A stretch of DNA of 64,000 nucleotides from Streptomyces sp. NBC_00510 (GTDB lineage Bacteria; Actinomycetota; Actinomycetes; Streptomycetales; Streptomycetaceae), in contig CP107851.1 of the NCBI GenBank assembly GCA_036013505.1, positions 2,232,001 through 2,296,000 of the forward strand, given 5' to 3'. The notes under the pieces were generated by a model. That model ran no database searches. It was not told the origin of the DNA and saw only the letters and a list, made by a program, of their open reading frames with translations. A program made the position numbers and the translations under genes. Of this stretch, positions 35,518 to 44,325 are shown one piece after another; positions within the stretch are counted from its first letter, which is position 1, and every line of letters starts with the position of its first letter.

Positions 35518-37416
35518 TTATGAGCCTCCTGCTGCCGGGGCGGGTTCCGCGGACGGGCCCTCCGGGCGGGGCATGGGCTTGTAGTGGTCCTGAATGGCGA
35601 CGGGAGAGTCGCCGTCTGACGGGGTGATGATCAGGTAGCGCTGGGACGGTGCGGAGGCCGCGGACTTCGGCGGCGTCAGCACATCGCGCAGGAGCCCGAT
35701 GGCCTGGCCGACCTGCGCGCCGGCGGCGTTGGTGGTGAACATGGTGAGTGCCTGCTTGCGACCGAAGGGCGCGGTGCGGTGCTCGGTGAGCCACACCTTG
35801 TAGTTCTTGCCGGGCTCCAGGCCGGCGGCCGCGACCTGGAGGAGGTCCAGGGCGCCGAGCGCGTTGACCGAGACGGTCGCATGGGCATGTCCGCCCTCGC
35901 CCTTCGGAGCGGACAGCGTGAGGTGGCCTGCTTTGCCCGCGATTCCCGGCGGCTGCAGGTTGGCGGTTCCCTTGCCGTGCGGGACGGCACGCGGCACGTA
36001 GAGCAGCTGCTGGGGTTGCTGGCCCACGGGGATGGTCGCGATCACCCTGTTCTCGAGCGTGTCGACGGCCACAACGGCGTCCTGGTTCTCCAGTCCGACG
36101 TAGACGCGCGTGCCGTCGCCGGAAACCCAGATCCCATGCGGCAGGTCCCCGGTGGGGATGGTGGCGACCAGGGCCGGTTCGGAGCCGCGTCGGTAGACCT
36201 TGATGACGTTCTCGCCGCCCACGGTGACGTAGGCGAAATGGCCGGCACTGTTGTCGACGAGGGTGACGTGGTTGCTGATGGGCCCGCTGTCGATCGTGGC
36301 AAGGATGCGGAACGGCGGTCGCGCGCTCATGACCTGGGTCTTGCCGCTGTCCTTGAGCGTGAACCACACCTCGGTGCCATCCCGGCTCACGGCCAGGTTC
36401 GGGGAGAAGGGGCTGGCCTGCGGCACGCGGGCCACCACCCGGTAGGTCCGGGTGTCGATGACGTCGACTTCCGGGGTGAAGCTGGACGGCACAAAGGCGT
36501 ACTTGCCGTCCGGGCGGAACAGCACCATGCCCGGCCCGTTGGCGGTCGTGACACGGCGCTTCTCCCGCATCCGCACGGGGTCGATCACCGACACGTAGTT
36601 CTCGCCGCGCACGGTGGCCCACAGCTCCTTGCCGTCGGGCGTGAAGAACGCCTCGTGCGGGGACCGGCCGACGTACACCACGCCCTTCACCTTGTTCGTC
36701 GCGGTGTCGATGAGCGTGACCGAGTTGGAGCCGACGGAGACCGTGGCAAGAGTGCGGTGGTCGGGGGAGAAGCCGCCGCCGTGCACGAGCAGTTGGTTCT
36801 TGTACAGCGGACTGAGCGCGCCGGGCACCGGATCACCCAGGCGGATCACCCCGAGAAAGCGATTGGCGACGGGGTCGATCACGGAGACGGTGTTGGACGT
36901 CTGGTCGGAGGTGTAGACGCGGTCCTGGCTGGATATCGGGAACAGCGGACCCGCAGCATCTGCCTGCGGCTGGGGCTTCTCCTTGCCCGGCTGCGCCGCG
37001 GGGGGCGACGCGTTCCGCCGGGCCGCGGGCTTCGTCGACAGCCGGCTTTTCAGCACCCCGATCTCCTGCTGCTGCGTGACGATGATCTCCTGGGCCAGCC
37101 TGTGCAGAACAGGATCCTTGCCGTGCTCCATAACCGCCTTGGCCATGGCGATGGCCCCCTGGTGATGAGGCACCATCATCGCCGCGAAGTCGTGGTCGGG
37201 GTCACCGGTCTTGGACGAGCCCGCCATGGCCTTCATCATGGCCTGCATGCTCGAGTCCATCTCGTGGGCGAACGGCGCGGACCCGCCTGCGTGAGCAGCA
37301 TGCGCATGCATCCCGTCCGCCGCTCGCTGCTCGGAGGCCTGGCAAGCAACCAGCCCCAGTGCGACGACCCCTGCGGTTCCGGTGAGGCGGAGCCGACGGT
37401 GCGCTGTGCGTGCCAT
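35518..37416 (-). CDS. DUF305 plus beta-propeller lipoprotein
   Basis: 632 residues. A lipoprotein signal ends in the lipobox LVAC (about residue 23). A His/Met-rich segment (MHAHAAHAGG) is followed by a DUF305 domain with MMVPHHQGAIAMA (about residue 80), a motif proposed to bind metal or act ferritin-like. A seven-bladed YVTN/YncE-type propeller follows (about 165-490): DRVYTSDQTSNTVSVID, then repeated S-V-I-D strands. A C-terminal ~120-residue beta domain ends the protein. ATG 37416 with AGAAGGA is preferred over ATG 37443. It is divergent from a DyP peroxidase gene. Confidence 0.85.
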   Translation of the reverse strand: MARTAHRRLRLTGTAGVVALGLVACQASEQRAADGMHAHAAHAGGSAPFAHEMDSSMQAMMKAMAGSSKTGDPDHDFAAMMVPHHQGAIAMAKAVMEHGKDPVLHRLAQEIIVTQQQEIGVLKSRLSTKPAARRNASPPAAQPGKEKPQPQADAAGPLFPISSQDRVYTSDQTSNTVSVIDPVANRFLGVIRLGDPVPGALSPLYKNQLLVHGGGFSPDHRTLATVSVGSNSVTLIDTATNKVKGVVYVGRSPHEAFFTPDGKELWATVRGENYVSVIDPVRMREKRRVTTANGPGMVLFRPDGKYAFVPSSFTPEVDVIDTRTYRVVARVPQASPFSPNLAVSRDGTEVWFTLKDSGKTQVMSARPPFRILATIDSGPISNHVTLVDNSAGHFAYVTVGGENVIKVYRRGSEPALVATIPTGDLPHGIWVSGDGTRVYVGLENQDAVVAVDTLENRVIATIPVGQQPQQLLYVPRAVPHGKGTANLQPPGIAGKAGHLTLSAPKGEGGHAHATVSVNALGALDLLQVAAAGLEPGKNYKVWLTEHRTAPFGRKQALTMFTTNAAGAQVGQAIGLLRDVLTPPKSAASAPSQRYLIITPSDGDSPVAIQDHYKPMPRPEGPSAEPAPAAGGS

Positions 37417-37915
37417 TCCTTCTCCCTGTGTTCCGTCTTCCATCGCATGGGGGCCTCAGCACCCCGGACCTGGGGCTGGAACGCCAGTCTTTTCAGCTGA
37501 TGAGGGGCTGTCACTTTTACAAGCGCAGGGGAGTGACGGCGCTCAGCCGCAGCACACCTCGCGAATCGGGCAGGCACGGCATGGGAGGGGCTGCTGGGTG
37601 AACGGTTCTGACCTTCTTGCGTGAGGCGCCGGGCATGGAGCATCTCCGCAATTACGCCGGCCCTGACCTGAGCGGTTGTTGCCTCTACTGGGGCAGCTTC
37701 CTCCGGGTGTCATTCAACGTCAGTAACCATCTTCGACCCGGCCGTCCGCAGAGCCGAAGAGCCGGATGACCTGTGAGGTTCGCTCCCTTTGTGTCAGCCG
37801 CGGGGTTGCCGTCTCGCCGCCTTTGGGCGCAGGGGACAGGGGGAGCGTCCCGCAGGAAAGTACGACAGTATGCCCAATATCAGTTCATGTGATGACGTAA
37901 TCACGGAGAGTGAAC
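37417..37915. other. Divergent promoter region (propeller lipoprotein / DyP peroxidase)
   Basis: 499 bases between two divergent starts with no credible gene. It holds the near-palindrome at 37889-37904 and an AT-richer stretch at 37860-37900 that probably contains the peroxidase promoter. Confidence 0.5.
37889..37904 (+). promoter_or_regulatory. Near-palindromic operator candidate
   Basis: GTGATGACGTAATCAC matches its own reverse complement at 14 of 16 positions. It lies immediately upstream of the SD of the DyP peroxidase gene, where bound protein would block initiation. The regulator is unknown. Confidence 0.4.
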
Positions 37916-39217
37916 ATGACGGATGGGGCATCTGCACCGCTGGGCGACGCATGGAGCAGTGGAGGGTGCCCGTTCGGTGTGCTCGCCCGGCGATCGCTTC
38001 TGCAGGGGTCCGCTGCGGGCCTGGCCGGGGCAGCGGGTGGATCGGTCCTGGGAGGGAACGCGGCTGTGGCCGGCACTGCGGCCCGGCAGACCGCGCAACC
38101 CCGTTCCCGCGTGATCCCGTTTCATGGCCGTCACCAGGCGGGTATCGCCACGTTGCCGCAACAGGACGCGATCTTCGTCTCGTGCGATGTGACCGCCTCC
38201 AGTCGCAAGGAACTGACCGACCTGTTCCGCACCCTGACGGCAAGGGCCCGTTTCCTCACCGCTGGCGGCACACCGGCGAAGGTGTCGCCCACCGAGACAC
38301 CGTCAGACAGCGGCATCCTGGGCCCGAAGGTCGTCGCTGATGGTCTCACGGTGACCGTCGGCGTAGGAGCGTCCCTGTTCGACGACCGTTACGGACTGGG
38401 CCCACGCAAGCCGGCGCAGCTCGTCACGATGAAGCCGTTCCGTCATGACGATCTGGACCCCGCGCTGAGTCAGGGCGACCTACTGTTGCAGATCTGCGCC
38501 GACCACCGCGACACGACCGTGCACGCCCTGATCGACATCCTGACCCACACCAGGTCCTCCATGAAATTGCGCTGGCGCATCGACGGCCAGCGCAATCCCG
38601 AGCGCCCAGTTGGTGTCCGGCGCGACTGGTTCGGCTTCAAGGATGGAATCGCCAATCCGGATGTCACCGACGAGTCTCAGTTGAACCAGGTGGTGTGGGT
38701 GCAGCCCAAGAGCGGCGAACCGCAATGGGCCGTGGGAGGCACCTATCACGTGGTGCGTATCGTGCACTTCTTCATCGAGGCGTGGCAGAAGGTGCCCATC
38801 GCACAGCAGGAACGGGTCTTCGGCCGCCGCAAGGCCAGCGGTGCCCCCCTGTACGCGGTGGGCGACGACGCCTCGGATCTTCTCGACCCCATCTACACCA
38901 ATGACCCTCAGGGGCTCATCACCCCACTCAATTCCCACATCCGCCTCGCCAACCCGCAGACCCCGCAGACCGCGGCCACCAGCACCATCCTGCGCCGCAG
39001 CTACGACTACGACCGCAGTCCCAACGTCCCGGAACTCGACATGGGACACGCATTCGTCTGTTTTCAGCAGGAGCTCGACACCTACATCGCCATGCAGACG
39101 CGGCTGGAAGGCGAAGCGCTGGTGCCGTACATCAGCCCGCGCGGAGGGGGTTACTTCTTCGCGCTGCCAGGTGTCCGGGACGAGAAGGACTACTACGCCC
39201 GCGGGCTCCTGACCTGA
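37916..39217 (+). CDS. Tat-exported DyP-type heme peroxidase
   Basis: 433 residues. A twin-arginine signal with RRSLLQGSAAGLAG precedes the mature enzyme. The DyP hallmark GFKDG (about residue 240) and the heme-ligand region NSHIRLANP (about 340) are present, with late GGGYFFALPG. It oxidises dyes or phenolics with H2O2, and related EfeB enzymes act with iron uptake. ATG 37916 has GGAG at 9 bases; GTG 37910 is too close to it. No EfeU/EfeO genes are nearby; instead it sits between two propeller lipoproteins, which suggests an extracytoplasmic redox or metal role. Confidence 0.92.
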   Translation: MTDGASAPLGDAWSSGGCPFGVLARRSLLQGSAAGLAGAAGGSVLGGNAAVAGTAARQTAQPRSRVIPFHGRHQAGIATLPQQDAIFVSCDVTASSRKELTDLFRTLTARARFLTAGGTPAKVSPTETPSDSGILGPKVVADGLTVTVGVGASLFDDRYGLGPRKPAQLVTMKPFRHDDLDPALSQGDLLLQICADHRDTTVHALIDILTHTRSSMKLRWRIDGQRNPERPVGVRRDWFGFKDGIANPDVTDESQLNQVVWVQPKSGEPQWAVGGTYHVVRIVHFFIEAWQKVPIAQQERVFGRRKASGAPLYAVGDDASDLLDPIYTNDPQGLITPLNSHIRLANPQTPQTAATSTILRRSYDYDRSPNVPELDMGHAFVCFQQELDTYIAMQTRLEGEALVPYISPRGGGYFFALPGVRDEKDYYARGLLT

Positions 39218-39288
39218 TCCGGCCGCCCGAGCGGGCCGGAGACCACCCGACCGCTGGATTTGCCATCGCACTGCGTACAGGAGGCGTG

Positions 39289-40338
39289 ATGTTCTCTGCC
39301 CTGCGGAATCGAGCCGATGGCGGTCGACGGCCACCCGGTGGACCGTACGGGCTCGTTGCAGTGACCTGCCTCGGGACGCTGTTGGTCTCCTGCACGGCCT
39401 CTGCCCCGGCCCACCAGGGTGCCACGCGGGTGCCGGGCGAGGCTGCGCGCGCCGACTCCACGGGACACGTCTACGTCACGAACCAGCAGGACAACACCGT
39501 CTCGGTGATCGACGCCCGTACCTACAAGGTCATCGCGACCGTGCCCGCCGGTACGGCGCCCGAAGGCGTCGCCGTCACGAAGAACGGCGCGCACCTCTAT
39601 ATCGCCAACAGCGGGTCGGCGCGGGTCTCGGTCCTCGACACGCGGAGCCGGAAGATCGTGGCGAAAGTGCCGGTCGGCAAGAGCCCCACGGGACTCGCCC
39701 TCAGCCCCGACGGCAAGTCGGTCTATGTCGCCAACGGCGGCTCGAACACCGTGTCGGTGATCGACACCAGCACCAACAGAGCTTCCGCCACCATCCCCGT
39801 CGGCAGATCGCCGCTGAACGTGGCCTTCAGCGGCGACGGCGCCACGGCCTACGTGGCGAACTCCGGAGCAGGCAACCTCTCGGTCATCGACACCCACACT
39901 CGCCGGGTCACACGAACCCTCGCTGCAGGCCATGCTCCCGTCGCGGTCGCCGTCACCAAAGACGGCAAGTCCGCCTACGTCGCCGACGAAGTGGGAACAC
40001 ACGTCCTGGCCATTGCCACCCGCACCGGGAAACCGACCGCCGTGACCGTTGGCCAGGGCCCCTTTGACGTGGCCATCAGCCCGGACGAGCGCCTCGCCTA
40101 CTCCGCCGATCTCGGCCCGGGCCACATCTCCGTGATCGACGTGGGCAGCCATCGCGTGACAGCGACCATTGACGTCGGCCCTCCCGGCACCGACCCCTTC
40201 AACCTGGAAGTCACCAGCCGCGCCATCTACGTCACCAACCAAGGTGCAGGCACCCTCACGGTCATCGACGCGGCATCCCGCAAGGTCCTTGCGACGGTGC
40301 CCGTCGGAGCCAGCCCATATGGTGTGGCGGTGGGCTGA
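39289..40338 (+). CDS. YVTN beta-propeller lipoprotein
   Basis: 349 residues. A lipobox LVSC follows a hydrophobic segment (about residue 36). The mature part consists of seven ~42-residue propeller repeats with the YVTN pattern, for example VYVTNQQDNTVSVID, VYVANGGSNTVSVID and IYVTNQGAGTLTVID. AGGAGG (39279-39284) supports ATG 39289. It starts 71 bases after the DyP peroxidase stop and is probably cotranscribed. It resembles the propeller part of the divergent DUF305 protein. Ligand unknown. Confidence 0.88.
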   Translation: MFSALRNRADGGRRPPGGPYGLVAVTCLGTLLVSCTASAPAHQGATRVPGEAARADSTGHVYVTNQQDNTVSVIDARTYKVIATVPAGTAPEGVAVTKNGAHLYIANSGSARVSVLDTRSRKIVAKVPVGKSPTGLALSPDGKSVYVANGGSNTVSVIDTSTNRASATIPVGRSPLNVAFSGDGATAYVANSGAGNLSVIDTHTRRVTRTLAAGHAPVAVAVTKDGKSAYVADEVGTHVLAIATRTGKPTAVTVGQGPFDVAISPDERLAYSADLGPGHISVIDVGSHRVTATIDVGPPGTDPFNLEVTSRAIYVTNQGAGTLTVIDAASRKVLATVPVGASPYGVAVG

Positions 40339-40655
40339 CCCTGCAGCCTCGCGACGACAGGGACCCACGGGGCGGCAGCGGCACGCCCGCGTATCCTGCC
40401 GCAGCCATCGGGCGAGGAAATCGCCGGGTCAGCCCGGCCGAGGGGAGGTTCTCCCCCAGCCAAAGGCCGTGGCGACAAGGGGCGTTGCGGCCATGCAGAT
40501 CCTCCGGTTACGGGGACTTCTTCGGGATGGCTTCGAAAGACGGGGAGACGACACGGTCCGGAGCGCGGTCGGAAAGGAGCTTGCGGCCCGATGGCGGCCT
40601 GAGGTTCCCCCGAGACGCGGGGGGGAGGTGACAGCGGGTCAGACGGGTCTCATGA
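40339..40655. other. Intergenic stretch, nothing recognised
   Basis: 317 bases between the propeller gene and a gene fragment. A short 6-bp hairpin (GGGGAG/CTCCCC near 40441-40456) is the only structure noted. Confidence 0.4.
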
Positions 40656-40880
40656 GAGGAACCCAGACGATGGCTGCCCGACGACGCCGGCATTGAGGTG
40701 CTGCCCGTCAAGAACGCCGCCGGGACGGGCACCGAGTACATCGTCGAGCTGTCGTTCAAGACGGACGACTACGCCGACGCGGCCCGGCTGCACAGCGACG
40801 CCATCGCGGTCGCCGACGGGCACGGCTGGCTGTACCACGGCGACATTCTCAAGACCCAGCTGATCCTCGACCGGTACTGA
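40656..40880 (+). pseudogene. Probable 3' fragment of an unknown gene
   Basis: The frame from the stop at 40653 reads like compact protein: WLPDDAGIEVLPVKN, then TEYIVELSFKTDDYADAA and HGWLYHGDIL, ending in LILDRY. No SD or plausible start exists (GTG 40698 lacks one), and a clean terminator follows 8 bases later. It therefore looks like the surviving C-terminus of a deleted gene. I do not recognise the family. Confidence 0.45.
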
Positions 40881-40888
40881 GCGACCCC

Positions 40889-40916
40889 GCTCCCGGCTCG
40901 CGGAAGAGCCGGGAGC
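40889..40916 (+). terminator. 11-bp hairpin terminator
   Basis: GCTCCCGGCTC (40889-40899) pairs with GAGCCGGGAGC (40906-40916) around a 6-base loop, just after the fragment's stop codon. Confidence 0.7.
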
Positions 40917-41185
40917 AACTTCTGGAGCGAGCGTCAGAGGCGTTCCTCCTCCCCTCCACGCGGCTGCGGAGGTATACGCCGCCCCAGCGCGGTACGACCG
41001 CGCACAGCCTGACCCTTCCGGTCCAGGGGCTCGCCCCGCCTGGGCCTGGACGGGTGGGTGCCGGAGGCCGAACCTGGTTCAGGAAGAGCGCGAAGGGCCC
41101 GTCACGATGCCGGGTGCCGGGGTCTTGGAAGCGGCGCCGCTTTGCGGTACCGAGTCCTTCGATGAGGTGGGGGCGCGGATTCGCC

Positions 41186-42229
41186 TCATGACGATGGAGT
41201 TCGGGTGCCGGTTCGCGGACGGGCTCGCGTGCGGTCCCGCACGATGACCTTGCCAGTGTTCTCGCCGCGCAGCATTCCCAGGAACGCGTCCACGATGCGC
41301 TCGAAACCGTCGACCACCGTCTCGTCCAGAGCGAGCCGGCCGCTCTGCAGATGCGGCACCGCGAACTCGTACAACTCATCCTGCATATCGCGGTAGTTGC
41401 TGACCAGGAAGCCCTCCATGCGGATGCTCTTCTCCACGATGTCCGCATAGTTGAAGCGCGGTGACGGCGCGTCGGGGGCGTTGTACTGGCTGATCGTGCC
41501 GATGCGGACGATGCGCCCGAACTCGCGCAGCGCTCCCACCGCGGCGGCCAGCTGCTCGCCGCCGACGTTGTCGACGAACACGTCGATGCCGTCCGGCGCG
41601 GCCTTGCCGAGCAGGTCGGCGGCGGGCCCGTCGTGGTAGTCGAAGACGGCGTCATAGCCCACCTCCCGCGTGAGGTGGTCGGCCTTCGCTGCCGAGCCCG
41701 CGCTGCCCACGAGCCGTCCGGCGCCGAGCAGTCTGGCGAACCGCCCGGTCGCCGTGCCGACGCCGCCCGCGGCGGCCGACACGAACAGGTCCTCGCCCTC
41801 CTGGAGCCGGGCGATCCGGGTCAGGCCCACGTAGGCGGTCAGGCCGGTGCCGCCGAGGGTGCTCAAGTACGCGGTCAGGGGCACCCCGTCGAAGCGGGGC
41901 AGCCGCCGGATCACTTCGGGCGTGACCACCGCGTGCGTACGCCAGCCCTGCCGGTGGAACACGATCTCGCCCTCGGCCAGCCGAGGCGTGCGCGAGGCGA
42001 TCACCCGCCCGATGGTGCGGCCCTCCAGCGGTGCGTCGAGCGCGAAACCGCCGGGCACGTCGTCCATCAGCTCGCGGTGGTAGGGGTCGACGGACCAGTA
42101 GAGGTTTTCCACCAGCGCGCTGCCGGCCGCGGGCTCGGGAAGCGTGGACTCGACGATGGCGAAGTGCCCGGCGGTGGGAAAGCCGTGCGGGCGGGCGGTC
42201 TGGTGCACGGTGAGCGCGGTCTCGTTCAT
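41186..42229 (-). CDS. NADP-dependent oxidoreductase, MDR (prostaglandin-reductase-like)
   Basis: 347 residues of the zinc-free medium-chain dehydrogenase group. The substrate-side motif LYWSVDPYHRELM is near residue 43, and the NADP loop AAAGGVGTATGRFARLLGA is near 150. The late region SNYRDMQDELYEF is typical of CurA/YncB-like enone reductases. It probably reduces activated double bonds or quinones. ATG 42229 was chosen; the frame runs upstream past the divergent gene without sense. It is divergent from a LysR gene, a classic regulator-target pair. Confidence 0.9.
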   Translation of the reverse strand: MNETALTVHQTARPHGFPTAGHFAIVESTLPEPAAGSALVENLYWSVDPYHRELMDDVPGGFALDAPLEGRTIGRVIASRTPRLAEGEIVFHRQGWRTHAVVTPEVIRRLPRFDGVPLTAYLSTLGGTGLTAYVGLTRIARLQEGEDLFVSAAAGGVGTATGRFARLLGAGRLVGSAGSAAKADHLTREVGYDAVFDYHDGPAADLLGKAAPDGIDVFVDNVGGEQLAAAVGALREFGRIVRIGTISQYNAPDAPSPRFNYADIVEKSIRMEGFLVSNYRDMQDELYEFAVPHLQSGRLALDETVVDGFERIVDAFLGMLRGENTGKVIVRDRTRARPRTGTRTPSS

Positions 42230-42295
42230 GACCGGACCGTAGGGCGGGAATGCGCCACCCGGGCAGCCGGTTGGGCTCATGCGACACCCCGTTCC

Positions 42296-42310
42296 ATGAG
42301 CAGTTCTCAT
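42296..42310. promoter_or_regulatory. LysR-type binding site
   Basis: ATGAG-CAGTT-CTCAT is a perfect 5-bp dyad containing the T-N11-A LysR box (T 42297, A 42309). It sits between the divergent oxidoreductase and LysR genes. Confidence 0.65.
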
Positions 42311-42329
42311 ACGTTGAGGTGAACGCCCC

Positions 42330-43268
42330 GTGGCCCGTACGACGGATTCCGATCTCGCCCCGCACGAACTGCGCGTCCTGGTGGCGGTCGCGGACACCGG
42401 CGGCTTCTCGGCCGCGGCCGGCACACTCGGGCTGACCCAGTCCGCGGTCTCCCACTCGGTGCGCGGCAGCGAGCGCAAGATCGGGGCCGTCCTCTTCGAA
42501 CGCGGCCGCACCGGCGCCCGCCCCACTCCTGCCGGAGAGAAGGCCGTCGCGCACGCCCGCCGCATCCTCCGCCTGCTGGACGTCCTGACCGCCGAGGCAC
42601 GCGGCGCGGGCCGGCCCGATGTTGCGGAGGGGCCGCTGCGGATCGCGGCTTTCCGCAGCGCGGCTCTCCACCTGCTGCCGCCCGTCCTGCAGCGGCTGCG
42701 CGCCCGACACCCCGGGATCGAGCCGCGGGTGCGGATCGTACGCGAGGTCGGGCGCGGCACTGCGGGCGAAGTGGCCGACGGGAAGGCCGACATAGCCATT
42801 GCCACACTTGGCGGCTCGGTGCCGCTTCCCGCGGGTCTGGTCGCGAGCCGTCTCCTTGAAGAGCCGTATGCCCTGGTGCACCCGGCGGGTCACGCCGCCC
42901 CGCGCTCACTGCCGCTGGTCGACTGGGCCGAGAACTGCGGCTCGTACACCCGCGAGTGGTGGGCCGCGCAGGACTGGATCCCGAAGGCGACCGTCGAGGC
43001 CGAGGACGACGGTGCGGTGCTCTCCCTGGTGAGCGGGGGGCACGGAATGGCGATCATGCCTGCGCTCTCCTTGGTCGAAGCACCGGATTCCGTCGGGATC
43101 TGTGATCTCGGCCCCGCGCGCCCGACACGCCAGGTCGGCTATGTCACCACCTCCGAACTGGCCGGATCCGCTGTCGTGCGCGCCTTGGTGAGGGAACTGC
43201 GGGCGACGGTCCCGCAGGGTGAGGGCCTTCTCAGCGCGGTCGCGAGCCCGGCGGTACGCGCTGACTGA
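42330..43268 (+). CDS. LysR-family transcriptional regulator
   Basis: 312 residues. The N-terminal winged helix-turn-helix (about 12-70) reads LRVLVAVADTGGFSAAAGTL, then LTQSAVSHSVRGSE and GRTGARPTPAGE. A periplasmic-binding-protein-like effector domain follows (about 95-300). GTG 42330 is taken. It lies 100 bases from the divergent MDR oxidoreductase, with a T-N11-A dyad between, so it probably controls that gene and itself. Confidence 0.92.
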   Translation: MARTTDSDLAPHELRVLVAVADTGGFSAAAGTLGLTQSAVSHSVRGSERKIGAVLFERGRTGARPTPAGEKAVAHARRILRLLDVLTAEARGAGRPDVAEGPLRIAAFRSAALHLLPPVLQRLRARHPGIEPRVRIVREVGRGTAGEVADGKADIAIATLGGSVPLPAGLVASRLLEEPYALVHPAGHAAPRSLPLVDWAENCGSYTREWWAAQDWIPKATVEAEDDGAVLSLVSGGHGMAIMPALSLVEAPDSVGICDLGPARPTRQVGYVTTSELAGSAVVRALVRELRATVPQGEGLLSAVASPAVRAD

Positions 43269-43283
43269 ACGGGGACACCGGCT

Positions 43284-43321
43284 CTCCTGCCCCCGACGCA
43301 GGGGAGCGTCCGGGGCAGGAG
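43284..43321 (+). terminator. Hairpin after the LysR gene
   Basis: CTCCTGCCCC (43284-43293) pairs with GGGGCAGGAG (43312-43321) around an 18-base loop. It lies between convergent ends. Confidence 0.55.
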
Positions 43322-43346
43322 CGTCCGGCGGGGAGTCCCGGGGTGA

Positions 43347-43757
43347 TCAGGTGGTCCAGATCTGGAACTCCGAGACCTGTCCGGCCGGCCGGCCGGTGTT
43401 GGTGTTGGCGCCGATGTTCAGGCGGAAGTAGCGCTGGGTGGTGGCGGGGAAGGTGATGGTGACGGTGTTCTGGGTCGCCGGGTCGAAGGTGTAGGCCGTG
43501 GAGGGTTTGATGGTGGTGAGGTTCGTGCCGTCGGTGCTGCCCAGCACGGACAGGGTCTGGGTCCGTGCGCCCCAGCCTGCGGGCAGTTGCCGCACGATCC
43601 TGGACACGCTGTGCGCCGACCCGAGGTCGACCTGGACCCACTGCGGGAACGTGTTGTTGGCGCTCTCCGAGTAGGTGGACTGGGAGCCGTCGGTCACGTT
43701 CGACGAGGGGTGGACATCGGTGGGGCTCGCACACGTGAACGCCGCGGCAAGCATCAC
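43347..43757 (-). pseudogene. Discoidin/CBM32 domain fragment
   Basis: The frame encodes an almost complete F5/8 type C (CBM32-like) carbohydrate-binding domain: SSNVTDGSQSTYSESANN, PQWVQVDLGSAHSVSRIV and GQVSEFQIWTT at the stop. Only the first strand (about 8 residues) is missing. Such domains end secreted glycosidases, but no catalytic domain lies upstream; an unrelated remnant on the other strand abuts it. It is therefore the 3' stump of a lost glycosidase gene. The frame's ATG is unlikely to be a real start. Confidence 0.7.
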
Positions 43758-43839
43758 CGGCGGACATCCCGCCCTGGCCAGGGGGTTGATTCACCGTGGC
43801 CGAGGGCGGCGGTGCGGTCGGCCTCGGCGACCCGCCAGG

Positions 43840-44291
43840 GCCGCCATCGCTGTCAGCGCGCTCACCCACCCCGGCCCCGACTGCGCCGACGCCTGTGTCC
43901 TGTGGGGCTCCGGCATCCGTACCGCGGTGCTGCACGGGACCCTCGACGGTGTACGCGGTGGCCTGGACCTGCTGCCCGCGGAGCGCCGGGAGACCGCGAA
44001 GCGGCTGGACGAAGCGGAGGCCGCCCGCCGCACCGGTTCCACAGCAACGGCTGGGCCGTCCACGCGTTCCAGGCCGCCTGGCCGGCCATCACCCGCACCG
44101 CCGCGCCCGAACTGAGCCCGGCCGTGGACCGCTTCCCACCACCCAGTACCTACAGCCGGCTGTCGAGGCGGCGGGCCGGGACGGACACCGACGCCGTCGC
44201 GGCGATCGCGGGCGCCCTGCTCCGCGCGCGCCGGGGGTGCTCCGGCATCCCGCTGGAGGGGCAGCAGGACGTCAACGGCCGGCCGGCGTGA
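43840..44291 (+). pseudogene. Frameshifted ADP-ribosylglycohydrolase remnant
   Basis: Two plus-strand frames joined near 44035 reconstruct the C-terminal half of an ADP-ribosylglycohydrolase (DraG-like). The first part reads SALTHPGPDCADACVLWGSG and DLLPAERRETAKRLDEAE. The second reads SNGWAVHAFQAAWPAI and the metal-binding GTDTDAVAAIAGALL. The N-terminal half is missing, and a frameshift separates the parts, so it is not functional. Confidence 0.7.
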
Positions 44292-44325
44292 GGGATGCCG
44301 GCGGCACAGGCCACCGGCACCCCTG

